Assembly (NCBI RefSeq): GCF_040712315.1
Contig: NC_134015.1
Span: 4,542,945-4,606,944 of the forward strand
DNA length: 64,000 nt
Direction: 5' to 3'
From: Castanea sativa
Lineage: Eukaryota; Streptophyta; Magnoliopsida; Fagales; Fagaceae
The position numbers and the translations under genes were made by a program. This document shows positions 35,886 to 48,752 of the stretch, one piece after another (within the stretch, counting starts at the first letter, position 1; every line of letters starts with the position of its first letter). The notes beneath the pieces were generated by a model. The model worked only from the letters and a program-made list of their open reading frames with translations. It made no database searches and had not been told where the DNA came from.

Positions 35886-35892
35886 TATAAAT
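35886..35892 (+). promoter_or_regulatory. TATA box of gene C
   Basis: TATAAAT 170 bp upstream of the ATG at 36062, followed by a CT-rich leader. The position suits a transcript start near 35917. Inferred from sequence only. Confidence 0.5.
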
Positions 35893-36061
35893 GGTTTCTT
35901 CTACTCCCTTGTTCTCTCAACTCTCATTAATTTCAAGGCAAGGAAAATCGTTATTGATCAAATACCAGATAGCAAAGGAAAAGTAGCCATTTCTTAATTT
36001 TCCAACTCCCTTTATACCCTCAACAAGTCCCAAGTCACCACTCACTTACAAGAAGAGAAAA

Positions 36062-37129
36062 ATGAATCCTATGTCACAGCCACGACTACAGTGGTTATTA
36101 TTTCTCAAGTTATTCTTGGTTTCACTGTTTCTCCATTTCCATACCTCATATGGTGATGTTGGCACTGCAGCGCTGTATTCTCCCCCATATTTACACACAG
36201 AGTGTTATGGAAGTGATGCATCTCAGTTGCCATCCAGCAACTTGTTCGCGGCAGCTAGTAATGGAATATGGGACAATGGTGCAGCTTGTGGGAGGCAGTA
36301 TTTGGTTAAGTGCATAGCTAGTACTTCAACACCATATGCTTGTAATCAAAACCAGACAATTCAGATCACGATTGTTGATCATATTGGTCAAGAAGCTTCT
36401 GTCCTGTCAGGTTATAACACCACCATGGTTTTGTCTAACACAGCTTTTGGGACTATCGCAAATTCATCAACTGCTTCTTCCTATATCAACATAGAGTTTG
36501 AACAGTAAGTTTTTTCAATACCCTTTCCTGTTTTCTTTTCCTATATCAATATATATGGTATAACACAAATATTAGTGCAGTTCTTCTCCCAAAAAAAAAG
36601 GAAGTTTACTAATCTCTGTTTGGCTGTTTCCTCAAAATCTCTTTAAGGCAATATATGGTCTTAGCTTGTTGCCTAAAAATGCCTGTATTTTCTTCACTTT
36701 AATTATTTGTTGTATATTTTCCTCCTTAATTATTTGGCATTAATTATGCTAAATTTTTATAAATTTGAATTTACAATCAGCTGTTTAAATGGGTGTGTGT
36801 GTGTGTGTTGTGTGCACACACTAGGAGTTGGTTGTTTAAATACATGTTGGTTACTTTGGTATAGTAAATCAAACTCTCTGTTTGGCACTTGCTTTATACT
36901 AAAATTGATTTTGCCTTTTAGTTCTGAAGCTCGGCGGCCTCTGAATTCAAGCATGAAGATGGAGGGGAGGAAAAACCAATATGTAGCCAATAAAGGAGAG
37001 ATTCCAGCTGGTCCGTATTCTCCTCCTTCTGATCCGATGGTTCATGGTGAAGATGTTCCGCTCGGTAGAGGTCCAGTCCCACCCTCTGCCCCTAACCCCA
37101 TCACCGATGATGCCAGTGATCACCCCTGA
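36062..37129 (+). CDS. EG45-like/plant natriuretic peptide-like protein with IDA-like C-terminal tail, copy C (2 exons)
   Basis: Exons 36062-36504 and 36922-37129 (intron 417 nt, GT-AG, phase 2) encode 216 residues. Residues 1-31 are a signal peptide (WLLFLKLFLVSLFLHF, then TSYG). Residues 32-148 form the expansin-like double-psi barrel of the EG45/PNP family: DVGTAALYSPPY, ECYGSDASQ, GAACGRQYLVKC, IQITIVDH, VLSNTAFGTIAN, YINIEF. Four cysteines in the mature barrel and three N-glycosylation sequons (NQT, NTT, NSS) suggest an apoplastic glycoprotein. The tail (149-216) is basic then proline-rich (MEGRKNQ, KGEI, YSPPS) and ends with LGRGPVPPSAPNP. Family members act as small secreted signals in water/ion balance and stress; the tail is not a family feature I know. 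If the intron is retained, TAA at 36506 gives 148 residues. The exon-2 join is inferred from frame and paralogue conservation. Confidence 0.8.
36505..36510 (+). promoter_or_regulatory. Splice donor overlapping in-frame stop (gene C)
   Basis: The sequence GAACAGTAAGT reads as Gln-stop if unspliced and as donor A|GTAAGT if spliced. The matching acceptor TTTTAG ends at 36921. The same overlap occurs in gene B and in relic A. Confidence 0.7.
37061..37099 (+). other. IDA/EPIP-like peptide motif in gene C tail
   Basis: Residues 195-207, LGRGPVPPSAPNP, nine residues from the C-terminus. IDA-family peptides carry L-P-K-G-V-P-I-P-P-S-A-P-S-K-R-H-N. The match is L-x-[KR]-G and P-x-P-P-S-A-P with one residue fewer in the middle. 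N-P after SAP is more like the CLE motif (VPSGPNP). Similarity was judged by eye. Confidence 0.55.
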
Positions 37130-37231
37130 TCATGACTTCGTGAGATGTGTAGTCCAGTTGGTGTATAAAACTTCTTGTTTCAATGTTGTTTCTCTACGTA
37201 CAATAGTTCTCTGCCAATGCTTTTTGTTTAA

Positions 37232-37237
37232 AATAAA
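37232..37237 (+). terminator. Likely polyadenylation signal of gene C
   Basis: AATAAA 103 nt after the stop codon, preceded by a T-rich stretch. This is the same 3' UTR sequence recognisable after pseudogene A (CTCTGCC.AATGCTTTT at 12589). Confidence 0.55.
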
Positions 37238-37467
37238 ACTAAAAGAACTATAAACATATATTCTAGTCTTTGTTTGTGTGCTTGAGGAAACTAATAAGTT
37301 GTTTGTTCGACTCACGGATAATATTGTAATGTTTTATGTAAGATAGTTTTTGAGAAAGTTGTTTATATATTATAACATAATTGTTATAGAATTTTGTTAG
37401 TAATGTATTAATTTATTGTAAGAAGAAAAAAAATACTATAGGAGTTTCAGCAACTTGACGATAGTAA

Positions 37468-37866
37468 GAGCACTTGTAGCAGTGGAGCTAAATAGCTATA
37501 TAGCTATTTTAGCTCCACCAAAACACTAAAAAGAAGCATGCAGCAGTGGAGTTAAATTTATATTTTTTTAGCTCATTGCTACAGTGCACATCATCTATAG
37601 ATAGATGTGCACTGTTCATGAGAGTTAAAAAAAATTAATTTTTTATTTTGTGTTCACATTACCTTTTTATTGTGGTGTTTTTATTATAGTGAGATGTATT
37701 ATTTTATTGTGGTAGATGTATTATTTTATTGTGATGTTTATATTATTTTATTGTGTTGAAAGCTAAAATAGATCCACTGCTGCAGCATGTGTGTAGGTAA
37801 AATAGATAAAGTAACTTTTGGTGGAGCTAAATTGCTAAATTTTTAGCTCCACTGCTGTGGATGCTC
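37468..37866. mobile_element. PIF/Harbinger-like MITE, 399 bp (TSD TAA)
   Basis: Termini GAGCACTTGTAGCAGTGGAG and CTCCACTGCTGTGGATGCTC are inverted, flanked by TAA at 37465-37467 and 37867-37869. It is the short form of the element at 7266-8228. AT-rich interior with a repeated TGTATTATTTTATTGTGGTA. Confidence 0.82.
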
Positions 37867-37869
37867 TAA

Positions 37870-39924
37870 GAGGCCAGCATGACATTGGTGATAGCCCTTC
37901 AGATTCCTCTCTCTCTCTCTCTTACAAATGTTTTATCAATTTCATATATTTTATTTTAATAATAGTGAAATAAGTTGTATAAAAAAAATATTAAAACAAT
38001 GCGTTTTATTTAAAATAATGACAAGCCTTATTACCAGATTATAGCTATCTAATGCGCCAGAAACAGGAAATAAATAAATTAACCATAAAGCATGGTCCAA
38101 AATCATTTTTTGAAGCACACAAATAAAATAAATAAATAAATAAAACTTTTCATCTCAGAAATACCTATGACGTGCACCAAGCATCACAAATACCTATGCT
38201 ATGGCTGTCTAATAGGAACGGAAGATCAACATACATATAGATACATCATCGCAACACACCCCCACCCCCCCAAAACCCCCCCCCCCCCCCCCCCCCCCCC
38301 CCGCGCGATACATCGCAAATACTAGGTGTAGGAACACACCAATCTGATGCAGCTTAAAAATCCTTGAAAAGGTAATTAGGAGTTTAGGTTAGGACTTAGG
38401 ACTATATCACTAACACTTACATGTGCCTATATATTAATATATTATCCACCATTCCACCTTACTAACCAAAGTGTTCTTCTTCTTGCCCACTCAACCTCGA
38501 TTTCATGGCCTTCCAATGCATGTCGTATTGGCCAACCATTAAACTTGAATGTATTAGATTATTGTTTATAATAATAATATATTTATTTATTTATTTATTT
38601 GTAGGCTTAATTATATACATTTTAGATCTCTTTGTTTCTAGAATCTAGATTGTAGACATTGTATATAAGTGTTGCTAACCCAGTAACCCTAGTACTAATA
38701 TTGTGTCGTTTTCACAATTCACGTGGTTCTAATTTTTTCCAACACGATTGGTGCCTCAGCATTACGCCATCAAACCAAAATTTTCAATCCCTTGAACAAG
38801 GACATCGCACCATAAATGGACATCTAAGGCAAAAAGTAAAACACATACAATAAATCATACTCATCGGTAGAGTAGGTTACTTACTTTCTTTTACTATTAA
38901 AAAAAAAGTTTCTCACTAAATTTCTTCTGCTAACTCCAAATTTCGGGTAAAAATAGGAGAAATAATACTGGTATTGGTTATCAAAACAAGGGTAAAATTA
39001 CAAAAATTAATCTTCTCTAAGATTTAGAAGAACGACGTATTCCATGATTATTGAAATTTTTTTAGTTAAATATTGTTTCTCACCATCGAACGTCGCAAAA
39101 AAGAAGTATTCTAGATCATTAGTGCCCAAGTTACAACGAAAATATGGTCAATGATTAAGGCATGCCGGGTTGTTTTTGTGTTCTTGAACTAGCTAGTAAA
39201 CATATATATTAAGGCATGTCACAAAGCTTAGAATTGCTAAATGATACTGCCGGTGCATTTGAGGCAAGGTGAGTAGGCCTCATTGTAACAGTGGCATTGT
39301 TAACGCAAGTTCAGTTACAACCTCCCTCCTAAATGCAAAATCCATGGTTTTGTTTATTATGTTTCATTTCTATTCGTACTTTGGAGGTTTGGGTTTGATT
39401 TTTCATTTTATTTTTGGTTAAACAATGAGCTAGATTGAGGTTCTTCATGTACCCCAACAACATAAGGAACAACTAGGTTATTGGGTTTGGAAAAACTTTT
39501 AAGGGTATTTGGGATAGGTATTTCACGTTTAAAATAATGGAATTCATGTACTTAATTGGGTTGAATAGTTAGGGTTTTTTTAGACATTTTGACTCTAAAA
39601 GGGATGCTAATCTTGAAAACTTCCCCCCTAATCAAAAGACAAATTAGTCCACACAAAATTATGAGAGTATTATAATGTGCACAACTAATTTGAACTCTAA
39701 GTATATAATTTAAATGGCGGATAGTATTGTAACTCCAAATAGGATGTTGATTTCAAAAGTTTGAAGTATATGGCACATGTTACACACAAGCTTATAATTT
39801 CATTCTTTAAAAAAACCATATAATTTATGATAAATAGTTACAGTTTCTTTCTCCTAAAAAAAACCATATAATCAATATAAATAAAAATACTAAAAAATAT
39901 TTTTCAGTGACCTTCTACTTTCTA
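37870..39924. other. Non-coding 3' flank of gene C; C27 run
   Basis: No gene. 38160-38230 matches the 3' flanks of copies A and B. A run of 27 C (38276-38302) is unusual and may not be reliably assembled. 39130-39320 (ATTAAGGCATGCC, GGTGCATTTGAGGCAAGGTG, AGGCCTCATTGT) matches 49930-50095, another duplicated block. Confidence 0.6.
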
Positions 39925-42195
39925 TCTAAAGCCTAAAATATAGGCACCAGTTTCTTTTGATTTTAACGTTTTCCAAGTACAATCGTTACCTTTCTTTTGG
40001 TTCCTGACCTCTGCTTTGCATGCTCAAGGTCAAGGGGTATAGATGTTTCATTTCCATAAGGATATACTATATAATAAATAAATAAATTGTTAATGAAGTA
40101 TGATCCATTTTTTTGTACTAGTTTTATTAAGAGAGATATAAAAATTAAAAATAAAAATTGTTAAAACAATTAATTACTTTTTTTAAAAAATATATAAAAA
40201 GTTTCTAAAAATATTTCTTAAACAAATACTTTAAGGCATCTATTAACAAAATCCTATTAATATAATAGGAAAACAAATGTGACCCATGTGGGTAATCTCA
40301 CTTTCTTCTATTAGCCTGATGGTCCCTCTATGAAAAAAGATCAATAATAATATAATATCTCATTTGGAGAGGCATTTCTGGTTTACATGGCACACACAGG
40401 CCACCACCATTAGCCCTTGAAGGCTTAAACGGTTGAACCATGATTAGAATGGTATTCACATGAGAGCCAGACCACATGGAATACTAGTTAATTTGCACAA
40501 CTTAAACCGCGTGCATGAGATCCAGACCCAGAGCCAGAGAAAGAACAATTTATTTTATTTTGAACAACTTCAAATGCACTTACTTGTTGCTTTAAAGATC
40601 GAAGGCAGGCACAACACTGAAGAATCAAAATATCAAATAAACTACAATACCAGAGGCAACATAGAACAATAATTAGTAAGCATCTTAAAACAATTACAAT
40701 ATTTTCTAATGCTAAACAACTTGGCTAATTAATCAACTGAAGACATACAATATCTTCAAAATGTAAAGAATTACTATCATTTGTATGAGTGAAGAACATA
40801 TAAACTATAATTTTAATATAAATCACACAATGTACTTGCCTGTTACATATAAATAAACAGGAATATGCTTCATCATGGATGTGATATTTCTTTTATTTTC
40901 TTATATTTCATGAAGTATACAGATCTTACCATCAAACACTAATAGAATCATTAAAACCCACACTGGCCACACAGTTTGAGAATCCAAGAAATACAAACAT
41001 AATCAACCCAAAAAAAAGAAGGAAAATAAAGCTTCTCAATGTGAAAATACACACATCCACAAATTACAATTTCAAACATGCTCCTCGTACAACATCTATA
41101 CACTTACATATAACTACTTGATTACAAAACTACATATTAATATCACTTAGTTTAAGTATAACTAATAAAATTCACCCTAAAAGAAAAACCCTATTCATAG
41201 GAAAATCACAAGAAGACAAATAAACTGTAGCAAAAAAAAAATGCAATTGCTTTTTTTTTTTTCGAAGTAGCAAAAAAAAATCTCCTCAAAACAAAAAAGT
41301 AGCAAAAAAAAATGTATGCAAGTCCCATACATCAGTGATAATGTAGTCTCACAATCGCCCAAAAATAAAATTTTGTTGCTCCTTCCCATGTTACTCCTAA
41401 CTATTATTGTGTTATTCTCCTTAAGTTCATGGAATTTGTTAAAGACCTGTTGATCAGTGATATTGTGGTCCAAGCATTTGTCCAAAAGAGAAAGAAAAAA
41501 AAAAGAATTATTGTCTAAAATTCATAGCATGGCAAGTTTGAGTAACACTGAATATGTTATTGCTTTATAATTGTCGTATCATGTGTTTCGTTACTTTCTA
41601 ATAGACAGTTTATGCTATGTTTGAAAGTTTGAAGAGAGAGGACACTAGAGGAGAGGACAGTAGTGGGGAATGATTATCCTCTACCTTGTTTAGATATTTT
41701 TAAAATTAAGGGAAGGAGAATAATTAGCTTTTTCATAGTTTTTAATTTTGTTAATATGGTAAGGGTAAATTTGGTAATTCATTTGGTCAAGTATTTCTAA
41801 GCTCTACCCTCCTTCCAAATCTCTCCAATTTGGAAGAATTAAAAATGAGGGGTTAGAAATAGTTAAAATCCCCCCAAACCCTCCAAATCTCTTCCCTTAC
41901 TCCTCTAAAAAAATTCAAACAAGGTAATTTAATTTACACTCCCTCCCTCTATTCTACTCCTCCATCCAAACAAGTTATTAAAGTTTTGCATTCTTCATCA
42001 ATGCTCACCACTCTCAACAAAAGCAAAAAAATTGACAAAACCAAGACAAGGCGCTTCACTCTTTTTATATAGTTAATTAATTCTATTAACTAAAAGACCC
42101 CTACTTTTCACCCAACATGTTTGACAATGAAGTTGAGAAACAGTCATTAACAACAACAACAGCAACAACGACAACAAAAGTTAAAAATGAAATTA
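39925..42195. repeat. Segmental duplication, right copy (partner 2304-4560)
   Basis: Collinear with 2304-4560. It lacks the solo LTR, giving the empty site at about 40355. It has extra blocks at 40697-41332 and about 41610-41975; the second block begins GTTTGAAAGTTTGAAG and ends CCATCCAAACAAG, suggesting a MITE. In the left copy this segment leads into a natriuretic-peptide-like gene. Here the homology stops near 42195 and no gene copy follows, so the corresponding gene has been lost or was not duplicated. Confidence 0.85.
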
Positions 42196-42820
42196 AATAG
42201 ACTTGCAGTCATAATTTAAAATTACAAAATATATTACATCATTTTAATCTTATCATCTTCCTAAATAATATAATGTTGTGTTTTTATATTAAAATAACAT
42301 TAATGTAAGATTATAATAATATAATATTAGGTGTAATGTAACATCACAACGAACTAAATGCCCCATTGTTGAAAATTCAATCATTAATCTCATTATAAAA
42401 TCTCTTGATATCATTGTCCTCCAAATTCAGAAATAGCGCAGCAATAAAGCTATACAAGGTAATTTTGTTAAAAATTACAACTTCAGATGGGGTCATAATA
42501 ACCCATTCAAGTTGCACAGGTTGCAAAAAAATCATCAGATTTTACTAGGTTAATTGCATAAGTAATCTAATTAAACAATCAAACTAACTTAAGTACCAAT
42601 TGACCAAATTATTGGTTCAACTTGGTCGGGTGGGGTCAAGTTTAACAACCATTGAATGTTCAATTAAACAATTCGAAAGTTTTTAAATTTTATTGAATGT
42701 TTTAGGAGCATTCACGTCAAGGGTTTAAAAAATTTTGCATTTAAAAATTCAAAAAGTCGCTTTATTTATTTAATACTTAGTTTATAATACACTTAACATC
42801 AAAAATTTTATTTTAGCTTA

Positions 42821-43664
42821 TGTTGAGTTATTTAAACCCCTTAAACCACAATTGGATTAACCTAGTTAACAAGCCAAGTTATTACTTAGTCCAAATTCCA
42901 GATTTAGGCTAACACAATCATACAATCATATCAATGTAAAGTGCGGAATATAAAAACACAAAGATATGATGACTTAAGAAAACCAAACCGGTAAAAAACC
43001 TGAGGAGGATTTAATCTAGCTATCCTCAAGGTAAACCTGAATCCACTATGAAAGAATTGAAGTTGTACAATAGCAACTTAGACCACTAGCATCCTATTAC
43101 TACCCACCAGTAGAAACTTACTGACACGACCACGTGCAAGTTCCGAGACCACGGACTCCTTCTTTCTTGGATTCTCCAGTAAGTACAAGCACTCCTGCTT
43201 GTGTATCTTTAAGCTCTTATGGCAGCAACTGAATGATCATCAAGCTCTCGAAGAAATCTCTTTCTTGATAATCCTAAACTTGTGTGAAGGTAAGCATCTC
43301 TCAAATCTCACAAGAGATTCACACAAACAGCAATATGAGCAACCACAAAAACGTGATTGGCTTTTGCCTTTTATACCTAGGGCAAAACATAAAACCTTAC
43401 AAGTTATATGGGCTTAGGGCTGAGTTGGAAATTCTACAGAAAAAACGATCTGCACGACTTTTGATCAGTCGAGTCTAATTCTCGATCGATCAAGTCAGGC
43501 AAAAATGCACAGTAACTTTTATAGTTAACTCGATTCCAACTTTACATTAAAAACATACTTTGAGTAAGTCTAAAACATAACTAGAAACCTATTTTGATCA
43601 TGGTTTGCCAACAATACACATTAAAGTTCTAATACATTAGTATCTAAATACTTAGAACCTAACA
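42821..43664 (-). repeat. 3' LTR of the copia-type element
   Basis: 844 bp, TG...CA ends, nearly identical in length and sequence to 48897-49740. A polypurine tract lies immediately inside (43665-43678). Confidence 0.93.
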
Positions 43665-44268
43665 AACTTCCCCTTTGACAATCCGTGACAAAACACAACT
43701 AAAAACTCAAAGTTTACAAAGAAAAGCCCTTTATAAATATATGCCCATTATAACAAATTCAATCCTAACTACTATCCATCAGTTGCAAGTGTAGACAGCA
43801 GCTCAATTGAATCAACATGTATATTTCCTGAAACACTAAACAAAACGCATAAACGTATGTGTGGAAAATACAAGTACACAAAATTAAAATCTTGATTTCA
43901 CAAAACAAAAAATGAGACAAAAATCAATGAATAACTCATAATCATAGGTCTATAAGCAGTGAAACAAGAAACATAAAAAGAATCTCCCCCTAACAAGAAT
44001 ATATTAAGAGCCAAAAACAATAAGTACAAGTTGAAGCACCTAGATACAATCTAATCTCCACAGGCTCTTAAAAAAAAACAAAGTCTCAAAGTCACAAACC
44101 CTCCAAAACTCCCCCTAACTAGATATAAAATCTACTCTCCCTTTTTGTGACGGAATGCCAAAGGGCACATCAGAATCCATCATCAAAAGGAGGTGGCGAA
44201 GACGAACACTGAAGAAGAGCCAAATCTGCTTGCAAAGCACGAATCTCATCAAGAATGTCCATCAAAAT

Positions 44269-45279
44269 CTAACCATGAGCTGCCTGAACGGTCACAACAG
44301 ACTCCAAAGTACGACAAATGTCAAAGTCATCCGAAGACGATGGTGGAGAAACATCAGTAGCAGCAGCACCTACAAGATCAGCAGACTCCTCACACAAAGG
44401 AACACCTGTAGAAGTAGAAGGGGGTACGGTACCAGAAGACTCAACTCTAGGACATTTAGAGCACTCTCTCATCTGAGCAGCCCTCTGTCTAAGAAAGGTG
44501 GCACATATGGGAGCAATAACATGGACGGGCTCAGAGATGAGGAAATGAGACAAACCTAAAAACAACAAAATCCTATGAATGAAAATAGGATGAAAAAGAG
44601 CATAAGCTATGGAGGAACTCCTATAAACTTCGTTCAAAAAATGAAGAAACAGATGAGAAAAACTAATAGAAGCATCTGAAATAAAAGCATACAAAAATGC
44701 ACATCGCTCTAAAGGAAGGGTGTGCAGATGCGAAATAGGCCACAAGGAATGACACACTATCCTAAATAAAAGATAGGTAGACTCAGTGAACTCAGCAGAA
44801 GTGATTCGAGGATCAGAACCCCACTGGATAGAAGTACCAGTGATGTAGGACATGATTTTGTCTAGGGGAGGAGACACATCATAGGGGTAAATAGGATGCT
44901 AAACAAGAGGCACCCCAAGAGCATCAGCCACTACCAAAAGGGTAACGGTGTACTCATCATCACGAATCCAACTCCTCACAAGAGTGCCAGAATCATAGGA
45001 ATGAATAGAGAGGTTCAAATAGAACTCTCTAATCAAGATAGCTGAAGGAGAGGAATCAAAATTCAAAAGAGACAACCAGCCTCGATGCTCAAAGTTTGCC
45101 CTAATGGCAGGATCAAGCTTGTCTAACAGAACCCTACGCTCAACCCAAATCTTTCTCTTAGTGTTAAGGGTCTCAAAGGTCTCTTGATGCTTCACACTCA
45201 AGAATCTATCACTCTCAAAGGAAGGGTCAAATGTAGATGTAGAGGTAGATGACCTATTGGCTCTAGTCTTCCTAGGCAT
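44269..45279 (-). pseudogene. Extra retrotransposon ORF (putative plant transposon protein, Transposase_32-like)
   Basis: From an ATG at 45279 (MPRKTRANRSSTSTSTFDPS) one frame runs to a TAG at about 44899-44901. It continues in the same frame to 44269, so a single CAG-to-TAG change probably splits one ORF of about 335 residues. Readable segments include FDPSFESDRFLSVKHQ, HRGWLSLLNF, IREFYLNL, SWIRDDEYTVTLLVVADALG, LPLERCAFLYAFI and FPHIFIHR-type hydrophobic stretches. I recognise it as the protein annotated as putative plant transposon protein, often found as an additional ORF in plant LTR elements. Its role is unknown. It occupies the position of an env-like ORF in SIRE elements but I see no envelope features. 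Confidence 0.6.
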
Positions 45280-47118
45280 GGTGCTAGAGTAAGAAACAAA
45301 GACACAAGAGAAAAAACAAAAAAAACAAAAAACAAAAAACAAAACAAAACAAAACACAAGGGCAGACGGCAAGTTAGCACAATAAAAAAAATCTATATGA
45401 TGCATGAACAGATAAATTTCATGATGCATGCTCTAAAATAGTGACAACAAGTTCAAACTAAAGTTTAGAATTACAAAATTGGCTTGAGCATAAAGTTTAA
45501 AACATAAACTCCAAAATTTTGAAAAACCACTTGTAAAGGTCTTACCGACCTTGGGAGAGAAAACCCTTGCAAAAAGAACGGAGGAAAACGACAAAAATTT
45601 GATTTGAGCCTTGACCAGCTCGAATAGAGAGAGAAAAGTCGAAAAACTTTTTGAAAAGTGGAAAAACACGTGAAAAGATATCCCTTTTAAAAAAATCTCT
45701 ACATGATTTTCGATTGATAAAAAAAAACAGATTCGATCGGTCGAAAATCTTCGATTGATCGAAGACCAATCGAGAACCGATCGAAACAGACAGAGGCTAT
45801 CCAAAATTTTTAATCGCAACTTCGATCGATTGAAAGACATGTTCGACCGGTTGAAATTCTGGAAAATATAGTTTTTTTAAAAAAATAAATCAATTTTATG
45901 CAGAAACTCCTCAAAGCATTGAATATTATGAATAAAATGCATGAGTATGAGATGAAATACTTTTCAAAAAAACACATGTTTTGAACCCATTTTTCCCAAA
46001 ATTAAGATTTTCAAACATTTTCCTTGAATTCTCAAGCATCAAATCTATTTTGTATAGTACTCAAAGGTATTCTCAAACTTGGTTAATCAAACCAAAAACA
46101 CACACACTAACATGTACAAAAATTTAACAAAGAATAACTTATGTAGTGTGTGCAACTAGCAAAAAACTTGAGATACATGTGAGGTGATATGTAAGTGGAA
46201 GTCAACAACAAAGTCTACAAAATTCATCACAAAGAATTTGAAAGAGACTATCACCTAAAGAGTTACATCATATAACTCCCACATCTCCTAGATCATAAGC
46301 TTGCAATCATATAAGTTTCTTAATTTTGTCTCATAATGTACACACAGATTTTAAGTTTATTAGAAACTGATTAAAGATAGCCGGGATAATGTACACACTA
46401 ATTTTATTTATTTGTTTTAGCATTAAGCCTAATAATGTACACACCAATTTTAATTTTATAAACCGAGGCTACACCTTATGTTCTTTTGTGCATGTGCTAC
46501 ACTTTCTTGAGCACAAAATCTTACGATATGCACTAAGGTGTTCATGATTGGCTAGCGAACAATAATGAGATGGTTATTATGCCTTTTTCAAAAGGTTCAA
46601 GTTCAACAGTTAAAGACTTGTGACTTCAAGATCACGACAAAGTAGTCAAAAACTACAAACATCTTCTCATACAACATGCACTACAAAGTTTTAACTAGTA
46701 AAGTGCAAGAAATAAGCTCATCCAAGCTAAACACAGTACATAGACATGTTATGTGTAAATAAATTGACCAAACTTGTTTTCAAAAACCAAAAAAATAAAT
46801 GCAAAACACATTTTGCTTCCCCTTTTCCTTTTTTTTATGATAAATATAAACAAAAACCTAGAATGAAATGCATGAATGCTATGCAATGCAAATCCCAGAA
46901 AAAACAATAAAAAAAATGGTCACAAAGAGTAGAGCAATGAAGCACAAGGACCGTGTCAGAAAGACTCACTTAAATTGAGTCTTTTGCATCCAAAGTCTTT
47001 TAAATGCACCTTGAACATTGAAGTTCTTATTCATTTTAGAATGATTTCCAACTCTAGAATTGGAATAAAGGTTTAGAGTCTTTACCAACTCACCAATAAG
47101 TACCATAGAATCTTGTGC

Positions 47119-48752
47119 TTAAGGCACAGGTACGTTTGGTTTGTTTGCTCTCTTAGCAGCTTGAAGCTTGTAATAGTTTGGACGAATGTGCCCTGACTTT
47201 CCACAAAAATGACAAACCCAAGCAGGCTTATCATATGTCTTATTCTTAGAAAATGTAGACTTCTGAGGTTTAGACTCTTTCAGATCAACCCTAATCTTCT
47301 TGAGAAGTGAAACTTCTATGGGTTTGACAACATCACCAACAACCTCACTCACAGGGGGTTCAGAAGAAGATGAAGGAACAAAAATTGTGGAATTAGGTGC
47401 AGACACATTGATGCTTTCTACAAAACCTAAACCAATTTTGTTGGAAGAAGACTTTGGAACACTCAACATCTGATCCAGTTTGGAACTAACAGACCTACTC
47501 GTTTGTTCTCTAGCAACAGATAGTTCATGTTCCAAAGATTTAACTTTATCAAGTAAAAACATATTCTCAGTCTTCACATTATTCAAAAGTTCAGTAGCAT
47601 CAAACAAATTCATAAGCAAATTTTTCTTTTCAAGCTCAAGAGATGCAATTTTCTTTAAGCCTAATTCAACACTCATGGCATCCTTTGCAGCAACTTGGCA
47701 AAGTTTATTGTATGCTTCTTGAAGATCTGCATCCTCAGAGAGTTCCCCATCAGAAGGGTTCTCTTCAACAGTCACACTTTCATTGACTACAGCAGTAGCA
47801 GTGAAAGCAATGAAGTTTCCATCCTCGTCACAGCTAGACTCATCATTTGAAACTTCATCATCACTAAGGGCTACAGCCATAGTTTTACCCTTAGACCTCA
47901 GGAATGTTGGACATTCAAATTTCATATGACCATACCCTTGACATCCAAAACATTGAGGACCCATAGAATTATTTGAAGATTGACCTACTTTTTCTCTAGG
48001 TTTTTCAATTTTGTTGACTTTAGTGGGATCATTCTTTCTAAAATTTCTAGGTTCATCAATGTTTTTACCTTTTGCCCTTTTGTTGCTATTTCTAAGAAAA
48101 TTCCTAAAATTCTTGGCAAGGTAACCAATCTCTGTAGCAAAGAGTTCATCATCAAATCCACCAACATCAACATCAACATCATCAACAGACGTAGGAGCCA
48201 TTGATTTGGATTTGTTAGTTTTGGGTAGGTCCAACTCATAGGACTGAAGAGATCCTACAAGTTCATCAACAAGGATGGAGTCTACATCCTTGCTTTCAAT
48301 GATGGCAGTCACTTTGGGTCTAAAATTTTCAGTTAAAGATCTAAGAATCTTCCTAACAATTTTAGGTTGATCATAGATTTCACCCAAGTTGTATGCAGAA
48401 TTAACAATGTCATTTAGTTTAGCATAGAATTCATCAAAAGATTCATCATTAGACATCCTAATGGTTTCAAATCTAGTTGTTATTGTTGCAACTTATTGAT
48501 CTTAACTGCCTTTGTGCCTTCATGCATAGTCTGGAGGATATTCCAAGCAATGTGAGCAACCTCAAAATTAGAGATTCTCTTAAATTCTTCCATAGAAACA
48601 GCATTAAAGATAGCATTCATAGCCTTGCTATTGAAAGCAGCTGCTTCTTTCTGAGAAGTTTTCCACTCACTCACAATAGTAGTGGGCTTCTCCCATCCAT
48701 ATTCAACGGAGTTCCAGACTCTCTCATTAATGGATTTTAAGAAAGTTTTCAT
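47119..48752 (-). pseudogene. gag polyprotein of copia-type element, frameshifted
   Basis: Two minus-strand pieces form one gag. The first, 48480-48752, has VWNSVEYGWEKPT, FNSKAMNAIFNAV, and AHIAWNILQTMHEGTKAVK. The second, 47119-48456, has FDEFYAKLNDIVNSAYNLGE, KILRSLTENFRPKVTAIIES and SLQSYELDL. They are separated by a one-base deletion near 48465. The UBN2-type capsid region is followed by two CCHC knuckles: the first, CFGCQGYGHMKFEC, is intact; the second, CHFCGKSGHIRPNY, has Tyr for the final Cys. Between them is a long acidic and coiled-coil-like stretch (KKIASLELEKKNLL). A stop at 47119-47121 is followed in frame by LVKTLNLYSNSRVGN and KRLWMQKT, the usual end of gag before protease, so the truncation point is close to the gag/pol border. 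Confidence 0.85.

Noticed and set aside
35561..35890. 109-codon ORF upstream of gene C
   Set aside because: It is a chance frame through a 96-bp tandem duplication in T-rich promoter DNA and shows no known domain.
45280..45429. Hydrophobic N-terminal extension of the accessory retrotransposon ORF, read as a membrane segment or envelope
   Set aside because: It lies upstream of the better ATG at 45279 and comes from a GTTTT-repeat tract; no envelope-like features follow.
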